Origin: Chimaeribacter californicus
GTDB taxonomy: Bacteria; Pseudomonadota; Gammaproteobacteria; Enterobacterales; Enterobacteriaceae
NCBI RefSeq assembly: GCF_002858675.1
Contig: NZ_PJZF01000002.1
Span: forward strand, 340,809-404,808
DNA length: 64,000 bases
Reading direction: 5' to 3'
The notes under the pieces were generated by a model. The model was given only the letters and a program-made list of their open reading frames with translations, was not told where the DNA came from and searched no databases. A program made the translations under genes and the position numbers. Each line of letters starts with the position of its first letter. Positions within the stretch are counted from its first letter, which is position 1. Below are positions 30,791-40,414 of the stretch, one piece after another.

Positions 30791-32227
30791 ATGATTAATA
30801 TCGACATCGACGCGTCACCCTTTTTTGATGAGATGCTGCTGGCCGAAGGCCGCCACCGCAGCCATTACGGCGCTTACTGGCAGTGGCTGCAACAGGCCGA
30901 TCAGCAGGCCGTGCAGCGCAAACGCGAGGAAGCCGCGCTGCTGTTCCACCGGGTGGGGATTACCTTTAATGTGTATGGCGAGGATGACGGCGCTGAACGC
31001 CTGATCCCGTTTGACAGCGTACCGCGCATCATCCCGGCCGATGAGTGGGCAATGCTCGACCGCGGCATCCGCCAGCGGGTGCAGGCGCTCAACGCCTTCC
31101 TGCATGACATCTACCACGACCAGCGCATCATCAAGGCGGGGCTTATCCCGGCCGGGCACATCCTGGCGAACGACCAGTACCAGCCCTGTATGCAGGGGGT
31201 GAACCTCCACCGCGACATCTATGCGCACATTGCCGGTATCGACATGGTGCGCAACAGCGACGGCAGCTACTACGTACTGGAAGACAACCTGCGCACGCCG
31301 TCCGGCGTCTCCTACATGCTGGAGAACCGCAAAATGATGATGCGGCTCTACCCGGAGCTGTTCGCCGAGCAGCGCATCGCGCCGGTGGAGCGCTACCCCT
31401 CGCACCTGTTGCAGACCCTGCGCGAAAGCTCGCCGGTCAACGACCCGACGGTGGTGGTGCTGACGCCCGGCCGCTTCAACAGCGCCTATTTTGAGCACAG
31501 TTTCCTGGCGCAACAGATGGGCGTGGAGCTGGTGGAGAGCGTGGATCTGTTTGTGAAAAATGGCGCCGTGTTTATGCGCACCACCGCCGGGCCGTGCAAA
31601 GTGGACGTGATCTACCGGCGGATTGATGACGCCTTCCTCGACCCGCTGGCTTTCCGCGCGGACTCGATGCTCGGCGTGCCGGGGCTGCTGTCGGTGTACC
31701 GCGCCGGGGGCGTGGTGCTGGCGAACGCCATCGGCACCGGCGTGGCGGATGACAAATCGGTCTACCCCTATGTGCCGGAGATGATCCGCTACTACCTGGG
31801 GGAGGAGCCGATCCTGAACAATGTGCCGACCTGGCAGTGCCGCCGCCCGGCGGAGCTCTCCTATGTGCTTGACCGGCTGGATCAGATGGTGGTGAAAGAG
31901 GTACACGGCGCGGGCGGCTACGGCATGCTGATCGGCCCCGCTGCCAGCAAACAGGAGATCGCAGATTTCCGCGACCGGCTGATTTCCCGGCCGGAGAACT
32001 ACATCGCGCAGGAGACGCTGGCGCTCTCCACCTGCCCGACCTTTGTCAGTGACGGGCTGGCCCCGCGCCATATCGATTTACGCCCCTTTGCTCTGACCGG
32101 CGCAGAGATCCGGCTGGTGCCGGGCGGCCTGACGCGGGTGGCGCTGGCGGAAGGCTCGCTGGTGGTGAACTCCTCGCAGGGCGGCGGCACCAAAGACACC
32201 TGGGTTCTGGAGGATGACGCATGCTGA
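30791..32227 (+). CDS. Circularly permuted type 2 ATP-grasp protein of the Anbu operon
   Basis: A 478-aa protein of the DUF404/DUF407 class, an ATP-grasp-like ligase with permuted order. Visible: FNVYGEDDGAERLIPFDSVPRIIP, NDQYQPCMQGVNLHRDIYAHI, YYVLEDNLRTPSGVSYMLENRKM, VVKEVHGAGGYGMLIGP and AQETLALSTCPTFVSDGLAPRHIDLRPF (kept here as separate motifs). It heads a tight four-gene set with an alpha-E protein, a transglutaminase-like protein and Anbu, the constellation known for Anbu peptidases; the joint function may be peptide synthesis/turnover, but is not established. GAGGT precedes the start. It overlaps the next gene by 7 bp. Confidence 0.9.
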   Translation: MINIDIDASPFFDEMLLAEGRHRSHYGAYWQWLQQADQQAVQRKREEAALLFHRVGITFNVYGEDDGAERLIPFDSVPRIIPADEWAMLDRGIRQRVQALNAFLHDIYHDQRIIKAGLIPAGHILANDQYQPCMQGVNLHRDIYAHIAGIDMVRNSDGSYYVLEDNLRTPSGVSYMLENRKMMMRLYPELFAEQRIAPVERYPSHLLQTLRESSPVNDPTVVVLTPGRFNSAYFEHSFLAQQMGVELVESVDLFVKNGAVFMRTTAGPCKVDVIYRRIDDAFLDPLAFRADSMLGVPGLLSVYRAGGVVLANAIGTGVADDKSVYPYVPEMIRYYLGEEPILNNVPTWQCRRPAELSYVLDRLDQMVVKEVHGAGGYGMLIGPAASKQEIADFRDRLISRPENYIAQETLALSTCPTFVSDGLAPRHIDLRPFALTGAEIRLVPGGLTRVALAEGSLVVNSSQGGGTKDTWVLEDDAC

Positions 32228-33150
32228 GCCGCACTGCCAGTGAACTCTATTGGATGGCGCGCTATCTGGAGCGCGCGGAGAATACCGCCCGCATCCTCGA
32301 CGTCACCAACAAACTCTCGCTGATGCCGATCCGCGATAACCACCACATCGACCTTCAGGTGCCGCTGAGCATGAACGGCACCCAGCAGCTGTTCGAGGCG
32401 AACTACCCGCAGCTGAGCATGACCAACCTGCTCGACTTCTTTGCCCTGAGCAACCTCAACCACAGCAGCATTTTCAGCTGCCTGCAAATGGCCTGGAACA
32501 ACGCCCACGCAGTGCGCGGCAGTTTGTCGTCGGAGGTGTGGGAGTCGATCAACGCCTCGTGGATTGAGATGAAGCTGATCCGCCGCAAAGGGGTCGGCTC
32601 GGTGGGCGCGGACGCCTTCTTCGACTGGGTGAAAGAGCGTTCGCACCTGTTTCGCGGCGCGATGTTCGGCACCCTGCTGCGCAGTGACGCGCTCTACTTT
32701 ATCCGGCTCGGCACGCTGATTGAGCGCGCCGACAGCACCGCGCGCCTGCTCGGCGTCAAAGACCGGTTGCTGGATGATGACCACGACCCGGTGCGCGAGT
32801 ACTACCGCATGGAAACCCTGCTGCGCGCCGTGAGCGCCCGTGAGGCGTACCACAGCCTCTATAAACAGCAATTCACCCGCGAGGGGATAGCCGAGCTGCT
32901 GATCCTGCGGGATGAGCTGCCGCGATCCCTGCTGGCCTGCCTCAGCGACATGATGGAGCAACTGGAGCTGATTGGCGGCTCCAGCGGCAATCAGGCGCGC
33001 CTCAGGGTTCACGCCCTGTACGCTGAGCTGCGCTTCAGCACGCTGGAGGATGTGCTGCAACCGGGGCTGGGCAACTGGCTGTCGCAATTTTTGGAAAAAC
33101 TCAACGACATCGCGGCCAGCATCCACCGCTCGTACCTGGAGGCACAATGA
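32221..33150 (+). CDS. Alpha-E domain-containing protein (DUF403) of the Anbu operon
   Basis: All-helical protein of 309 aa starting MLSRTASELYWMARYLERAENTARILD (two adjoining motifs), the hallmark of the alpha-E/DUF403 family; a second signature is IRLGTLIERADSTARLLGVKD in the middle and LIGGSSGNQARLRVHALYAEL near the end. It has no recognised catalytic motif. Start overlaps the ATP-grasp gene end, and its stop overlaps the next start (ATGA), so it is part of the same translation unit. These proteins regularly accompany the ATP-grasp and transglutaminase genes found here. Confidence 0.9.
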   Translation: MLSRTASELYWMARYLERAENTARILDVTNKLSLMPIRDNHHIDLQVPLSMNGTQQLFEANYPQLSMTNLLDFFALSNLNHSSIFSCLQMAWNNAHAVRGSLSSEVWESINASWIEMKLIRRKGVGSVGADAFFDWVKERSHLFRGAMFGTLLRSDALYFIRLGTLIERADSTARLLGVKDRLLDDDHDPVREYYRMETLLRAVSAREAYHSLYKQQFTREGIAELLILRDELPRSLLACLSDMMEQLELIGGSSGNQARLRVHALYAELRFSTLEDVLQPGLGNWLSQFLEKLNDIAASIHRSYLEAQ

Positions 33151-33959
33151 AACTTACCATCAACCACCGCACCCATTACACCTACGCCCAACAGGTAAAA
33201 CGCAGCACACAATATCTGCGCCTGACGCCGCAGGACTCCAGCCACCAGCATATTCTCGCCTGGTCACTCTCCCTGCCGGAGGAAGCCACCGAAACCTCAG
33301 ATGCCTACGGCAACGTGCTGCATGTGCTGACGCTCGACCGGCCGCATCAGGCGATCACCATTGAGGCGCAGGGCGTGGTGGAGATTCAGGATGACACCGA
33401 GGACAGCGAACAGGGCCACCTGTCGCCGCTGGTGTTCCTGCGCCACAGCCCGCTGACGCAGCCAGACTTGTCGATCCGGGAATTCGCCGGGCGCTTCTGC
33501 GCGCCGCAGGCGCAGTATCTCGGCTTATGCGACATGATGAACGAGCTGCTGCACCGGATGCCCTACCGCCCCGGCACCACCAGCGTGACCGACAGCGCCG
33601 CCAACGCCTTTACGGCCGGCCAGGGCGTCTGCCAGGATCACACCCACGTCTTTCTGGCCTGCTGCCGCAGCCTGAACATTCCGGCACGTTATGTCAGCGG
33701 CTATCTATACTCAGAGGACTCAGAGCACGTGGCGACCCACGCCTGGGCCGAAGCCTGGCTGGATGAGCGCTGGCACAGTTTTGATGTGACCAACAATACC
33801 TGCCGGCCTAACCAGCACCTGAAGCTGGCGATCGGCATCGACTATCTGGACGCCTGCCCGGTGCGCGGCATCCGGCTCGGCGGCGGATCGGAGGCGATGC
33901 ACACCGTCGCGGCGGTGGCGTCGATGGGGGATAACACGCAATCACAATGGCAATCATGA
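33147..33959 (+). CDS. Transglutaminase-like cysteine peptidase of the Anbu operon
   Basis: A 270-aa protein with an N-terminal bacterial transglutaminase-like beta domain (MKLTINHRTHYTYAQQVKR) and a catalytic core: Cys in TAGQGVCQDHTHVFLACCRS near residue 160, His in VATHAWAEAWLDERWHSFD near 198 and the following Asp. It probably hydrolyses or transfers on peptides rather than making cross-links. It is coupled to the alpha-E gene by a 4-bp overlap and stands 25 bp before the Anbu gene. Confidence 0.9.
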   Translation: MKLTINHRTHYTYAQQVKRSTQYLRLTPQDSSHQHILAWSLSLPEEATETSDAYGNVLHVLTLDRPHQAITIEAQGVVEIQDDTEDSEQGHLSPLVFLRHSPLTQPDLSIREFAGRFCAPQAQYLGLCDMMNELLHRMPYRPGTTSVTDSAANAFTAGQGVCQDHTHVFLACCRSLNIPARYVSGYLYSEDSEHVATHAWAEAWLDERWHSFDVTNNTCRPNQHLKLAIGIDYLDACPVRGIRLGGGSEAMHTVAAVASMGDNTQSQWQS

Positions 33960-33984
33960 AATTTGACAACGAAAGGGCGTTCCG

Positions 33985-34734
33985 ATGACCTACTGTGTGG
34001 CGATGCGGCTGGCATCCGGTTTGGTTTTTGTTTCAGATTCACGCACGAATGCCGGGGTGGATCACATCTCCACCTTCCGCAAGCTGCACATTTTCCACCA
34101 GAGCGCGGAGCGGATGCTGGTGCTGCAAAGTGCCGGGAACCTGGCGACCACCCAGAGCATCATCAGCCTGCTGACCCGGCGCGCGCAGGACCCGGAACAG
34201 CGCAACCTGATGAATGTGCACTCGCTGTATGATGCCGCCACCCTGCTCGGTGAAACGGTGCGCGAGGTGATCGCGCGTGACAGCGGGGCCAATCAGGGCG
34301 GCACCACCGATTTCAGCTGTAGCCTGCTGCTCGGCGGGCAGATCCACGGCGAAGAGACGCGGCTGTTCCAGATCTACGCCGAGGGGAATTTCATTGAGGC
34401 GACCCACGACACCCCTTATTTCCAGGTGGGGGAAAGCAAATATGGCAAGCCGATCATTGACCGGGTGCTGACCTACGACACGCCGCTGGAGCAGGCGATG
34501 CAGTGCGCGCTGATCTCGATGGATTCAACCCTGCGTAGTAACCTCTCCGTGGGGCTGCCTTTGGATGCGCTGATCTACCCCAACGAGAGTTTCAGCGTGG
34601 CGCAGCAGTTCCGCATCACCGAGCAGCACCCCTATTTTGCCATGATCCGCAAAGGCTGGGGCGAAGGGCTGCTGAACACCTTTTCCCAACTGCCGCCGCT
34701 GGCGCTGGCGCCGGAACCCAACGGCGGCCGCTAA
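33985..34734 (+). CDS. Anbu-type ancestral proteasome-like peptidase
   Basis: N-terminal nucleophile hydrolase of 249 aa resembling HslV and 20S proteasome subunits. Removal of Met1 exposes Thr2 (MTYCVAMRLASGLVFVSDSR), with the Asp in SDSRTNAG and Lys in STFRKL completing the usual Thr-Asp-Lys centre. The second half has NQGGTTDFSCSLLLGG and VGESKYGKPIIDRVLTY, also typical of the Anbu group. In the family it assembles into open rings, and its partners are the three genes before it. Its stop overlaps the convergent ygjV stop by four bases. Confidence 0.9.
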   Translation: MTYCVAMRLASGLVFVSDSRTNAGVDHISTFRKLHIFHQSAERMLVLQSAGNLATTQSIISLLTRRAQDPEQRNLMNVHSLYDAATLLGETVREVIARDSGANQGGTTDFSCSLLLGGQIHGEETRLFQIYAEGNFIEATHDTPYFQVGESKYGKPIIDRVLTYDTPLEQAMQCALISMDSTLRSNLSVGLPLDALIYPNESFSVAQQFRITEQHPYFAMIRKGWGEGLLNTFSQLPPLALAPEPNGGR

Positions 34735-35306
34735 CCCGCTTTGCCGGAGGGCAGTGTCCCGCCCTCCTCCTCCTGCTTTAACGCTTTCTCGACCCTGAAC
34801 GGATCGATGCCGCGCCGTTGCAGACGGTAGAAACGGATAATGTTCAGGCCGTTCATCAACAGGAAACTGCCCTCAATCAGCGAGCCGCCAATCGAGCCAA
34901 GCCAGATATTGTGCGCCACCCAGCAACAGGTGGAGCACCACATCACGCAGCGGGTGGTCAGCCCTGAGGTGCGGAACAGTGCCCAGGTGCTGACGGCGGT
35001 GCCGCAAATCGGCAGCACTTCCATCAGGTGGTGGGCGTTGGCTAACCCCAGCCCCAGCGTCAGGGCGATGAACAACCACATCACCCACAGGCTGCGGGTG
35101 CGCAGCGCCGCCAGCGTGCGGATGGCGCTGAGCCAGGCGCTGATTGCCCCGGAGTGGCCGCCCATCAGAAAATAGTGGGTGCCGATAATGGCGCTGTAAG
35201 TCGCGAGCTGCTGCTTGAAGCGGCGGTCGTTACGGTTGAAAAACATCGTGATACCGACCAGAAACGCCAGCACCCCCATTCCCTGCGCAAACCCGTACAA
35301 CGTCAT
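34731..35306 (-). CDS. ygjV: YgjV-family inner membrane protein
   Basis: Membrane protein of 191 aa with about six hydrophobic segments (FAQGMGVLAFLVGITMFF, LWVMWLFIALTLGLGLAN, SLIEGSFLLMNGLNIIRFY). It corresponds to E. coli YgjV, also beside uxaCA; function unknown. A start at MTLYGFAQGMGV gives the normal length. It is convergent with the Anbu gene and 149 bp downstream of uxaA on the same strand, with a terminator between. Confidence 0.9.
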   Translation of the reverse strand: MTLYGFAQGMGVLAFLVGITMFFNRNDRRFKQQLATYSAIIGTHYFLMGGHSGAISAWLSAIRTLAALRTRSLWVMWLFIALTLGLGLANAHHLMEVLPICGTAVSTWALFRTSGLTTRCVMWCSTCCWVAHNIWLGSIGGSLIEGSFLLMNGLNIIRFYRLQRRGIDPFRVEKALKQEEEGGTLPSGKAG

Positions 35307-35336
35307 ACGCCCTGCCCCGCCTGAAGCCTGCCGTGC

Positions 35337-35368
35337 AAAAGAAAACGGCGCTCCCTGAGAGAGCGCCG
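35337..35368 (-). terminator. Terminator of the uxaC-uxaA operon
   Basis: On the minus strand CGGCGCTC / TCTCAGG / GAGCGCCG is followed by TTTTCTTTT. Confidence 0.85.
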
Positions 35369-35455
35369 GATATGAAACGCTGTTTCTATTTTAGCCAGTG
35401 CGGCTGCCGGTGACAATGCTATATCGCCCCGTGCGCCTGATCTGTGTGTACGATC

Positions 35456-36946
35456 TTACAGCGTGACCCCGCTCTTGAAGATCGCCAGTTCGCGGAAGTC
35501 ATTGCGCTCGTTGCAGGTGAGTTTGCCGTCGGCGATCGCCACGATCAGATCAACAAATTCCGCCAGCAGTTGATCCATCGGTTTGCCGTGGATCAACTGC
35601 CCGGCGTCGAAATCGATCCAGTGCGGTTTCTTGGCTGCCAGTTCACTGTTGGTCGCCAGCTTCACCGTCGGCACAAAGCCGCCATACGGGGTGCCGCGGC
35701 CGGTGCTGAACAGCACCATGTGGCAGCCCGCCCCGGCCAGCGCGCTGGTGGCGACGGCATCATTGCCCGGCGCACTCAGCAGGTTCAGCCCCGGCGTGTG
35801 CAGCCGCTCGCCATATTTCAGCACGTCTACCACCTGGCTCTGCCCCGCTTTCTGGGTACAGCCCAGGGATTTCTCCTCCAGCGTGGTGATGCCGCCCGCC
35901 TTGTTGCCCGGCGACGGGTTCTCGTAGATCGGCTGGTTATGCGCAATAAAGTAGCGCTTGAAGTCGTTGACCATGCTGACGGTTTTGTCGAAGGTCAGTT
36001 CGTCGCGGCAGCGGCTCATCAGAATGCGCTCGGCCCCGAACATCTCCGGCACTTCGGTCAGCACGGAGGTACCGCCGTTGGCGATCACATAGTCGGAGAA
36101 GCGCCCCAGCAACGGGTTGGCGGTGATGCCGGAGAGGCCGTCCGAGCCGCCGCACTCCAGCCCGAATTTCAGCTCGCTGAGTTTGCCCGGCACCCGGCGG
36201 TCATCGCGCATCACCTGATAAAGCGCGCGCAACTGCTCCAGCCCGGCTTCCACTTCATCATCCTGCTGCTGGCAGACCATAAACCGCACGCGCGTTTCAT
36301 CGATCTCGCCCAGCGTGCTGCGGAACACATCTACCTGATTGTTCTCACAGCCCAGCCCGATCACCAGCACCGCGCCGGCATTTGGGTGGCGCACCATGTT
36401 TTGCAGCATGGTGCGGGTGTTCTCGTGGTCCTGCCCCAGTTGCGAGCAGCCTAACGTGTGGCCGAACAGGTGTACGCCGTCGATGCCGGGCGCGTCGTCT
36501 GTCTCTTTCAGGAAACGGCTCTGGATCTGGCGGGCGATGCCGTTGACACAGCCCACCGTCGGGATGATCCACAGTTCGTTGCGGATACCAACCTGGCCGT
36601 TGGCCCGGCGGTAGATCTGCACCTCGCGGTCTGCCGGTTGCGTCGGCAGCGGCGCGGCCTCCGGCTGGTAACGGTACTCGTCCAGATCGCTTAGATTGGT
36701 TTTGGCGTTCTGTGAATGGATGTGCTCACCTTCGGCAATCGCCGTGAGCGCATGGCCGATCGGCAAGCCATATTTGATGATGTTCTGCCCCGCCTCGATC
36801 GGGTACAGGGCGAACTTATGGCCGCGCGCCACCGCCTGCGGCAACACCACCTGCTGGTCATTCAGCGTGACGGTTTCACCGGCGGCGAGATCGCGCAGGG
36901 CGACTGCGACATTATCCAGAGAGTGTATTTTTATGATGCTTTGCAT
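35456..36946 (-). CDS. uxaA: Altronate dehydratase
   Basis: Iron-dependent dehydratase converting D-altronate to 2-keto-3-deoxygluconate in galacturonate catabolism. The 496-aa protein has the N-terminal SAF-like domain (LDNVAVALRDLAAGETV, ARGHKFAL) and the large catalytic part with TVGCVNGIARQIQ, HTLGCSQLGQDHENTRTML, LGCENNQVD, GLECGGSDGLSGI and ENPSPGNKAGGITTLEEKS. Start is ATG 36946 (MQSIIKIHSLDN); a TTG two codons further up is not used. Length matches E. coli UxaA (495). It follows uxaC by 63 bp. Confidence 0.98.
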   Translation of the reverse strand: MQSIIKIHSLDNVAVALRDLAAGETVTLNDQQVVLPQAVARGHKFALYPIEAGQNIIKYGLPIGHALTAIAEGEHIHSQNAKTNLSDLDEYRYQPEAAPLPTQPADREVQIYRRANGQVGIRNELWIIPTVGCVNGIARQIQSRFLKETDDAPGIDGVHLFGHTLGCSQLGQDHENTRTMLQNMVRHPNAGAVLVIGLGCENNQVDVFRSTLGEIDETRVRFMVCQQQDDEVEAGLEQLRALYQVMRDDRRVPGKLSELKFGLECGGSDGLSGITANPLLGRFSDYVIANGGTSVLTEVPEMFGAERILMSRCRDELTFDKTVSMVNDFKRYFIAHNQPIYENPSPGNKAGGITTLEEKSLGCTQKAGQSQVVDVLKYGERLHTPGLNLLSAPGNDAVATSALAGAGCHMVLFSTGRGTPYGGFVPTVKLATNSELAAKKPHWIDFDAGQLIHGKPMDQLLAEFVDLIVAIADGKLTCNERNDFRELAIFKSGVTL

Positions 36947-37009
36947 AATCAACCTTTAACGGCCGTCGCCTGATAAGAAGTAAACGGGCGGAGCGATCCG
37001 CCCACGGCA

Positions 37010-38422
37010 TCAGTTCAGTTCAATCGCAAAATAGTTTTTCGCGTTATCGAAGCAGATATTTTTCACCATGCTGCCGAGCAACCCGATATCAGCCGGCGCT
37101 TCGCCGTCTTCGACCCAGCGGCCCATCATCTGGCAGAGCACGCGGCGGAAATATTCATGGCGCGTGTAAGAGAGGAAGCTGCGGCTGTCAGTCAACATGC
37201 CGACAAAGCGGCTCAGCAGGCCGAGGTTGGCGAGCTGGGTCATCTGGCGCAGCATGCCGTCTTTCTGGTCGTTAAACCACCAGCCGGAACCGAACTGCAT
37301 CTTGCCCGGCATCCCTTCGCCCTGGAAGTTGCCGACCATGGTGCCGATCACTTCGTTATCACGCGGGTTCAGGCAGTAGAGGATGGTTTTCGGCAGCGCA
37401 TTGTTGCGCGCCTGGGCGTCCAGCAGGCGTGACAGCGGTTCCGCCAGCGGCTGGTCGTTGATCGAGTCAAAGCCGATGTCCGGCCCAATCGCCTGTAGCA
37501 TCCGGGTGTTGTTATTTCGCAGCGCGCCGATGTGGTACTGCTGCACCCAGCCGCGTTTCTGGTATTCGGCGGCGAGGAACAGCAGCACCGCGGTGCGGAA
37601 CTGGGCGCTCTCTTCTTTGGTGGGCAGCGTGCCGGTCAGGCGGCGGGCGAGGATGCCGTCCAGCGTGGCCTCATCGGCCTCGGCGTAGACCACCACGTCC
37701 AGCGCGTGGTCTGCCACTTTGCAGCCATGGGCGGCGAAGTGATCCAGCCGGGCGGTCAGCGCGTCACACACATGGCTGAAACGGGAGACGGCGACGTCCG
37801 CCGCCGCGCTCAGGCGGGTCAGGTAGTCGGTAAAGCCCGGCGCTTCAATGATGAACGCCTTGTCCGGCCGCCAGCTCGGCAGCACTTTGATGTCAAAATT
37901 GCGGTCTTCGGCAATCGTTTTGTGGTGTTCCAGCGAGTCGGCCGGGTCATCGGTGGTGCCGACCAGTTTCACGTTCATCTGCTGCATAATGCCGCGCGCG
38001 CTGAAGGCGGGCTGGCTCAGCAGTGCATTACCGCGCTGCCAGACCTCTTCCGCCGTCTCTTTTGACAGCAGGGTGCCGGTGATACCGAATGGGCGGCGCA
38101 GCTCCAGGTGCGTCCAGTGGTAGAGCGGGTTGCCGAGGGTGTGCGGCACCGTGTCGGCCCAGGCGAGGAATTTTTCCCAGTCGGAGGCATCACCGGTACA
38201 GAAGCGTTCTGCCACGCCGTTGGTGCGCATTGCCCGCCATTTGTAATGATCGCCTTTCAGCCAGATGTCATACAAATTGGTGAACTGATAGTCCTGGGCA
38301 ATCTGCTCCGGCGGCAAGTGACAGTGATAGTCAAAAATCGGCTGGTCTTTGGCATAGTCATGGTAAAGCCGTTTGGCAAACTCACTGTCGAGCAGAAAAT
38401 CTTCGGTCATAAAGGACGACAT
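37010..38422 (-). CDS. uxaC: Glucuronate/galacturonate isomerase
   Basis: Uronate isomerase of the amidohydrolase superfamily, 470 aa as in E. coli. It starts [28 protein letters not shown] is the ribosome site, and 31 upstream in-frame codons are not family-like. Metal site motif FDYHCHLPP near residue 30, then [42 protein letters not shown] and [18 protein letters not shown]. First gene of uxaCA, divergent from exuT. Confidence 0.98.
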   Translation of the reverse strand: MSSFMTEDFLLDSEFAKRLYHDYAKDQPIFDYHCHLPPEQIAQDYQFTNLYDIWLKGDHYKWRAMRTNGVAERFCTGDASDWEKFLAWADTVPHTLGNPLYHWTHLELRRPFGITGTLLSKETAEEVWQRGNALLSQPAFSARGIMQQMNVKLVGTTDDPADSLEHHKTIAEDRNFDIKVLPSWRPDKAFIIEAPGFTDYLTRLSAAADVAVSRFSHVCDALTARLDHFAAHGCKVADHALDVVVYAEADEATLDGILARRLTGTLPTKEESAQFRTAVLLFLAAEYQKRGWVQQYHIGALRNNNTRMLQAIGPDIGFDSINDQPLAEPLSRLLDAQARNNALPKTILYCLNPRDNEVIGTMVGNFQGEGMPGKMQFGSGWWFNDQKDGMLRQMTQLANLGLLSRFVGMLTDSRSFLSYTRHEYFRRVLCQMMGRWVEDGEAPADIGLLGSMVKNICFDNAKNYFAIELN

Positions 38423-38655
38423 AGTAGGTTCCTCACCTTGCATTCGAAACAGGATCCGTCTCACGGACAAAGTTATCACACCAATTCTGGGGGGCGTCCA
38501 GCACTTTCTCGTCACGCCCGGTAGCCTGATGATACTGCGCTGAGCCGGGCTGTTCCGGCTTAATTAACAAAAATGCGTGCGCTGTCGCACCCTTCCGTCA
38601 TGGTTAGCAGTATTGCCTAATTGAAAAATGGGTTTTGTGATGTCACTCAACTTTT

Positions 38656-38673
38656 AAATCTGTATGACAAGTT
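38656..38673. promoter_or_regulatory. Candidate ExuR operator between uxaC and exuT
   Basis: AAATCTGTATGACAAGTT agrees at 13 of 18 positions with the ExuR/UxuR site I recall (AAATTGGTATACCAATTT). It lies in the 482-bp divergent region 38423-38904, which otherwise shows a hairpin AGAAGCCC/GGGCTTCT at 38770-38793 in the exuT leader and no open frame. Confidence 0.45.
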
Positions 38674-38904
38674 AAGGTGCTTGCGTTTTGTGCTGCACCG
38701 GTTCTGTTTGCCTGCCACGGCGGGGCCGGTTGCAGCCCTTTCCGGCGGGCTTAAGCAGTGCGCGCCGGCAGAAGCCCCGGCCTTTGGGCTTCTCCCATAA
38801 AAATTATACGAAGCGCCAACGGCCATTCCCTGGAGAGAGCCGTTGTGTTCTGGGGCTGCATACCGCGGCACCCATCGCCTATCAGATGACTGGGAGTGAG
38901 TTAT

Positions 38905-40203
38905 ATGCGTAAGATCAAAGGGCTGCGCTGGTACATGATCGCACTGGTGACTGTCGGCACCGTGCTCGGCTACCTGACGCGCAATGCCATTGCAGTTGCT
39001 GCCCCAACCCTCGAAAGCACGCTGCACATCACCACACAGCAGTACTCCTATATCGTAGCGGCTTACTCGGCCTGCTATACCGTGATGCAGCCGGTTGCCG
39101 GTTATATCCTTGACGTGCTCGGCACCAAGATCGGCTATGCGATGTTTGCCGTGATGTGGGCCATCTTCTGTATGTGTACTGCGCTGGCCAGCAGCTGGGG
39201 CGGCCTGGCGCTGGCGCGCGGCGCGGTGGGTATGGCCGAGGCGGCGATGATCCCGGCCGGGCTGAAAGCCAGCAGTGAGTGGTTCCCGGCGAAAGAGCGT
39301 TCGATTGCCGTGGGCTACTTTAACGTCGGCTCCTCAATCGGGGCGATGATCGCCCCGCCGCTGGTGGTCTGGGCGATTGTGGCGCACAGCTGGGAAATGG
39401 CCTTCATTATTACCGGCGTGCTGAGCCTGGCCTGGGCGCTCTGCTGGCTGATTTTCTACAAGCACCCGAAAGATCAAAAGAAACTCAGCGCCGAAGAGCG
39501 CAGCTACATCCTGGAAGGCCAGGAAGCGCACCACCAGACCAACAATGCCAAAAAGATGACGGCCTGGCAGATCCTGCAAAACCGCCAGTTCTGGGGCATC
39601 GCCCTGCCGCGCTTCCTGGCAGAACCGGCCTGGGGCACCTTTAATGCCTGGATCCCGCTGTTCATGTTCAAAGCCTACGGCTTCAACCTGAAAGAGATCG
39701 CCATGTTTGCCTGGCTGCCGATGCTGTTTGCCGACCTCGGCTGCATCGTCGGCGGTTACCTGCCGCCGCTGTTCCAGCGGGTGTTTGGCGTGAACCTGAT
39801 TGTGTCACGCAAGCTGGTGGTGACCATGGGCGCAGTGCTGATGATTGGCCCCGGCACCATCGGCCTGTTCACCAGCCCTTACGCGGCGATTGCGCTGCTG
39901 TGCGTCGGCGGCTTCGCCCACCAGGCGCTGTCCGGCTCGCTGATCACCCTGTCGTCAGACGTTTTCGGCCGTAACGAAGTCGCCACTGCTAACGGGCTGA
40001 CCGGCATGGCGGCCTGGACGGCGAGCACCATGTTTGCCCTGGTGGTCGGCGCGCTGGCGGATACCCTGGGCTTCAGCCCGCTGTTCGCGGCGCTGGCGGT
40101 GTTTGACCTGCTGGGTGCGGTGGTGATCTGGACGCTGCTGAAAAACCAACCGGCGGCTGAATTGCAACCGGCGGCTGAGCTGCCGGCCACGGCAAAAGCC
40201 TGA
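38905..40203 (+). CDS. exuT: Hexuronate transporter ExuT
   Basis: Major facilitator importing galacturonate and glucuronate with protons. The 432-aa product has the MFS pattern: MRKIKGLRWYMIALVTVGTV, LTRNAIAVAAPTLE, PVAGYILDVLGTKIGY, GLKASSEWFPAKERSIAVG and a Pro/Ala-rich tail with the short tandem AAELQPAAELP. I start at MRKIKGLR (ATG 38905, GGAGTGAG upstream) instead of the GTG three codons before. It belongs to the hexuronate regulon with uxaCA on one side and exuR on the other. Confidence 0.96.
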   Translation: MRKIKGLRWYMIALVTVGTVLGYLTRNAIAVAAPTLESTLHITTQQYSYIVAAYSACYTVMQPVAGYILDVLGTKIGYAMFAVMWAIFCMCTALASSWGGLALARGAVGMAEAAMIPAGLKASSEWFPAKERSIAVGYFNVGSSIGAMIAPPLVVWAIVAHSWEMAFIITGVLSLAWALCWLIFYKHPKDQKKLSAEERSYILEGQEAHHQTNNAKKMTAWQILQNRQFWGIALPRFLAEPAWGTFNAWIPLFMFKAYGFNLKEIAMFAWLPMLFADLGCIVGGYLPPLFQRVFGVNLIVSRKLVVTMGAVLMIGPGTIGLFTSPYAAIALLCVGGFAHQALSGSLITLSSDVFGRNEVATANGLTGMAAWTASTMFALVVGALADTLGFSPLFAALAVFDLLGAVVIWTLLKNQPAAELQPAAELPATAKA

Positions 40204-40228
40204 CGCCGCTGCGAAGGCCGTTTCCTGA

Positions 40229-40252
40229 CCCGGCACCTGTGCCGGGTTTTTT
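40229..40252 (+). terminator. Terminator after exuT
   Basis: CCCGGCAC / CT / GTGCCGGG followed by six T. Confidence 0.92.
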
Positions 40253-40301
40253 CGTTTTTGCGCCCTGTGCCATAGGCCACGCCGTACGGCTGCGCTATAA
40301 T

Positions 40302-40319
40302 AAAGTGGTATAACAGGTT
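40302..40319. promoter_or_regulatory. Candidate ExuR operator upstream of exuR
   Basis: AAAGTGGTATAACAGGTT, 14 of 18 agreement with the recalled site AAATTGGTATACCAATTT, 95 bp before exuR and overlapping a possible -10 (TATAAT-like TATAAT/AAAG context at 40296). It suggests autoregulation. Confidence 0.5.
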
Positions 40320-40414
40320 ATGGCGCAGGGACGACTTTGGGTAAACATGCCCGCCATAACTTGCTATCATCACCGCCGGCTTTTCCCACTTACCTTTTAC
40401 CCAAGAGCACTGCC

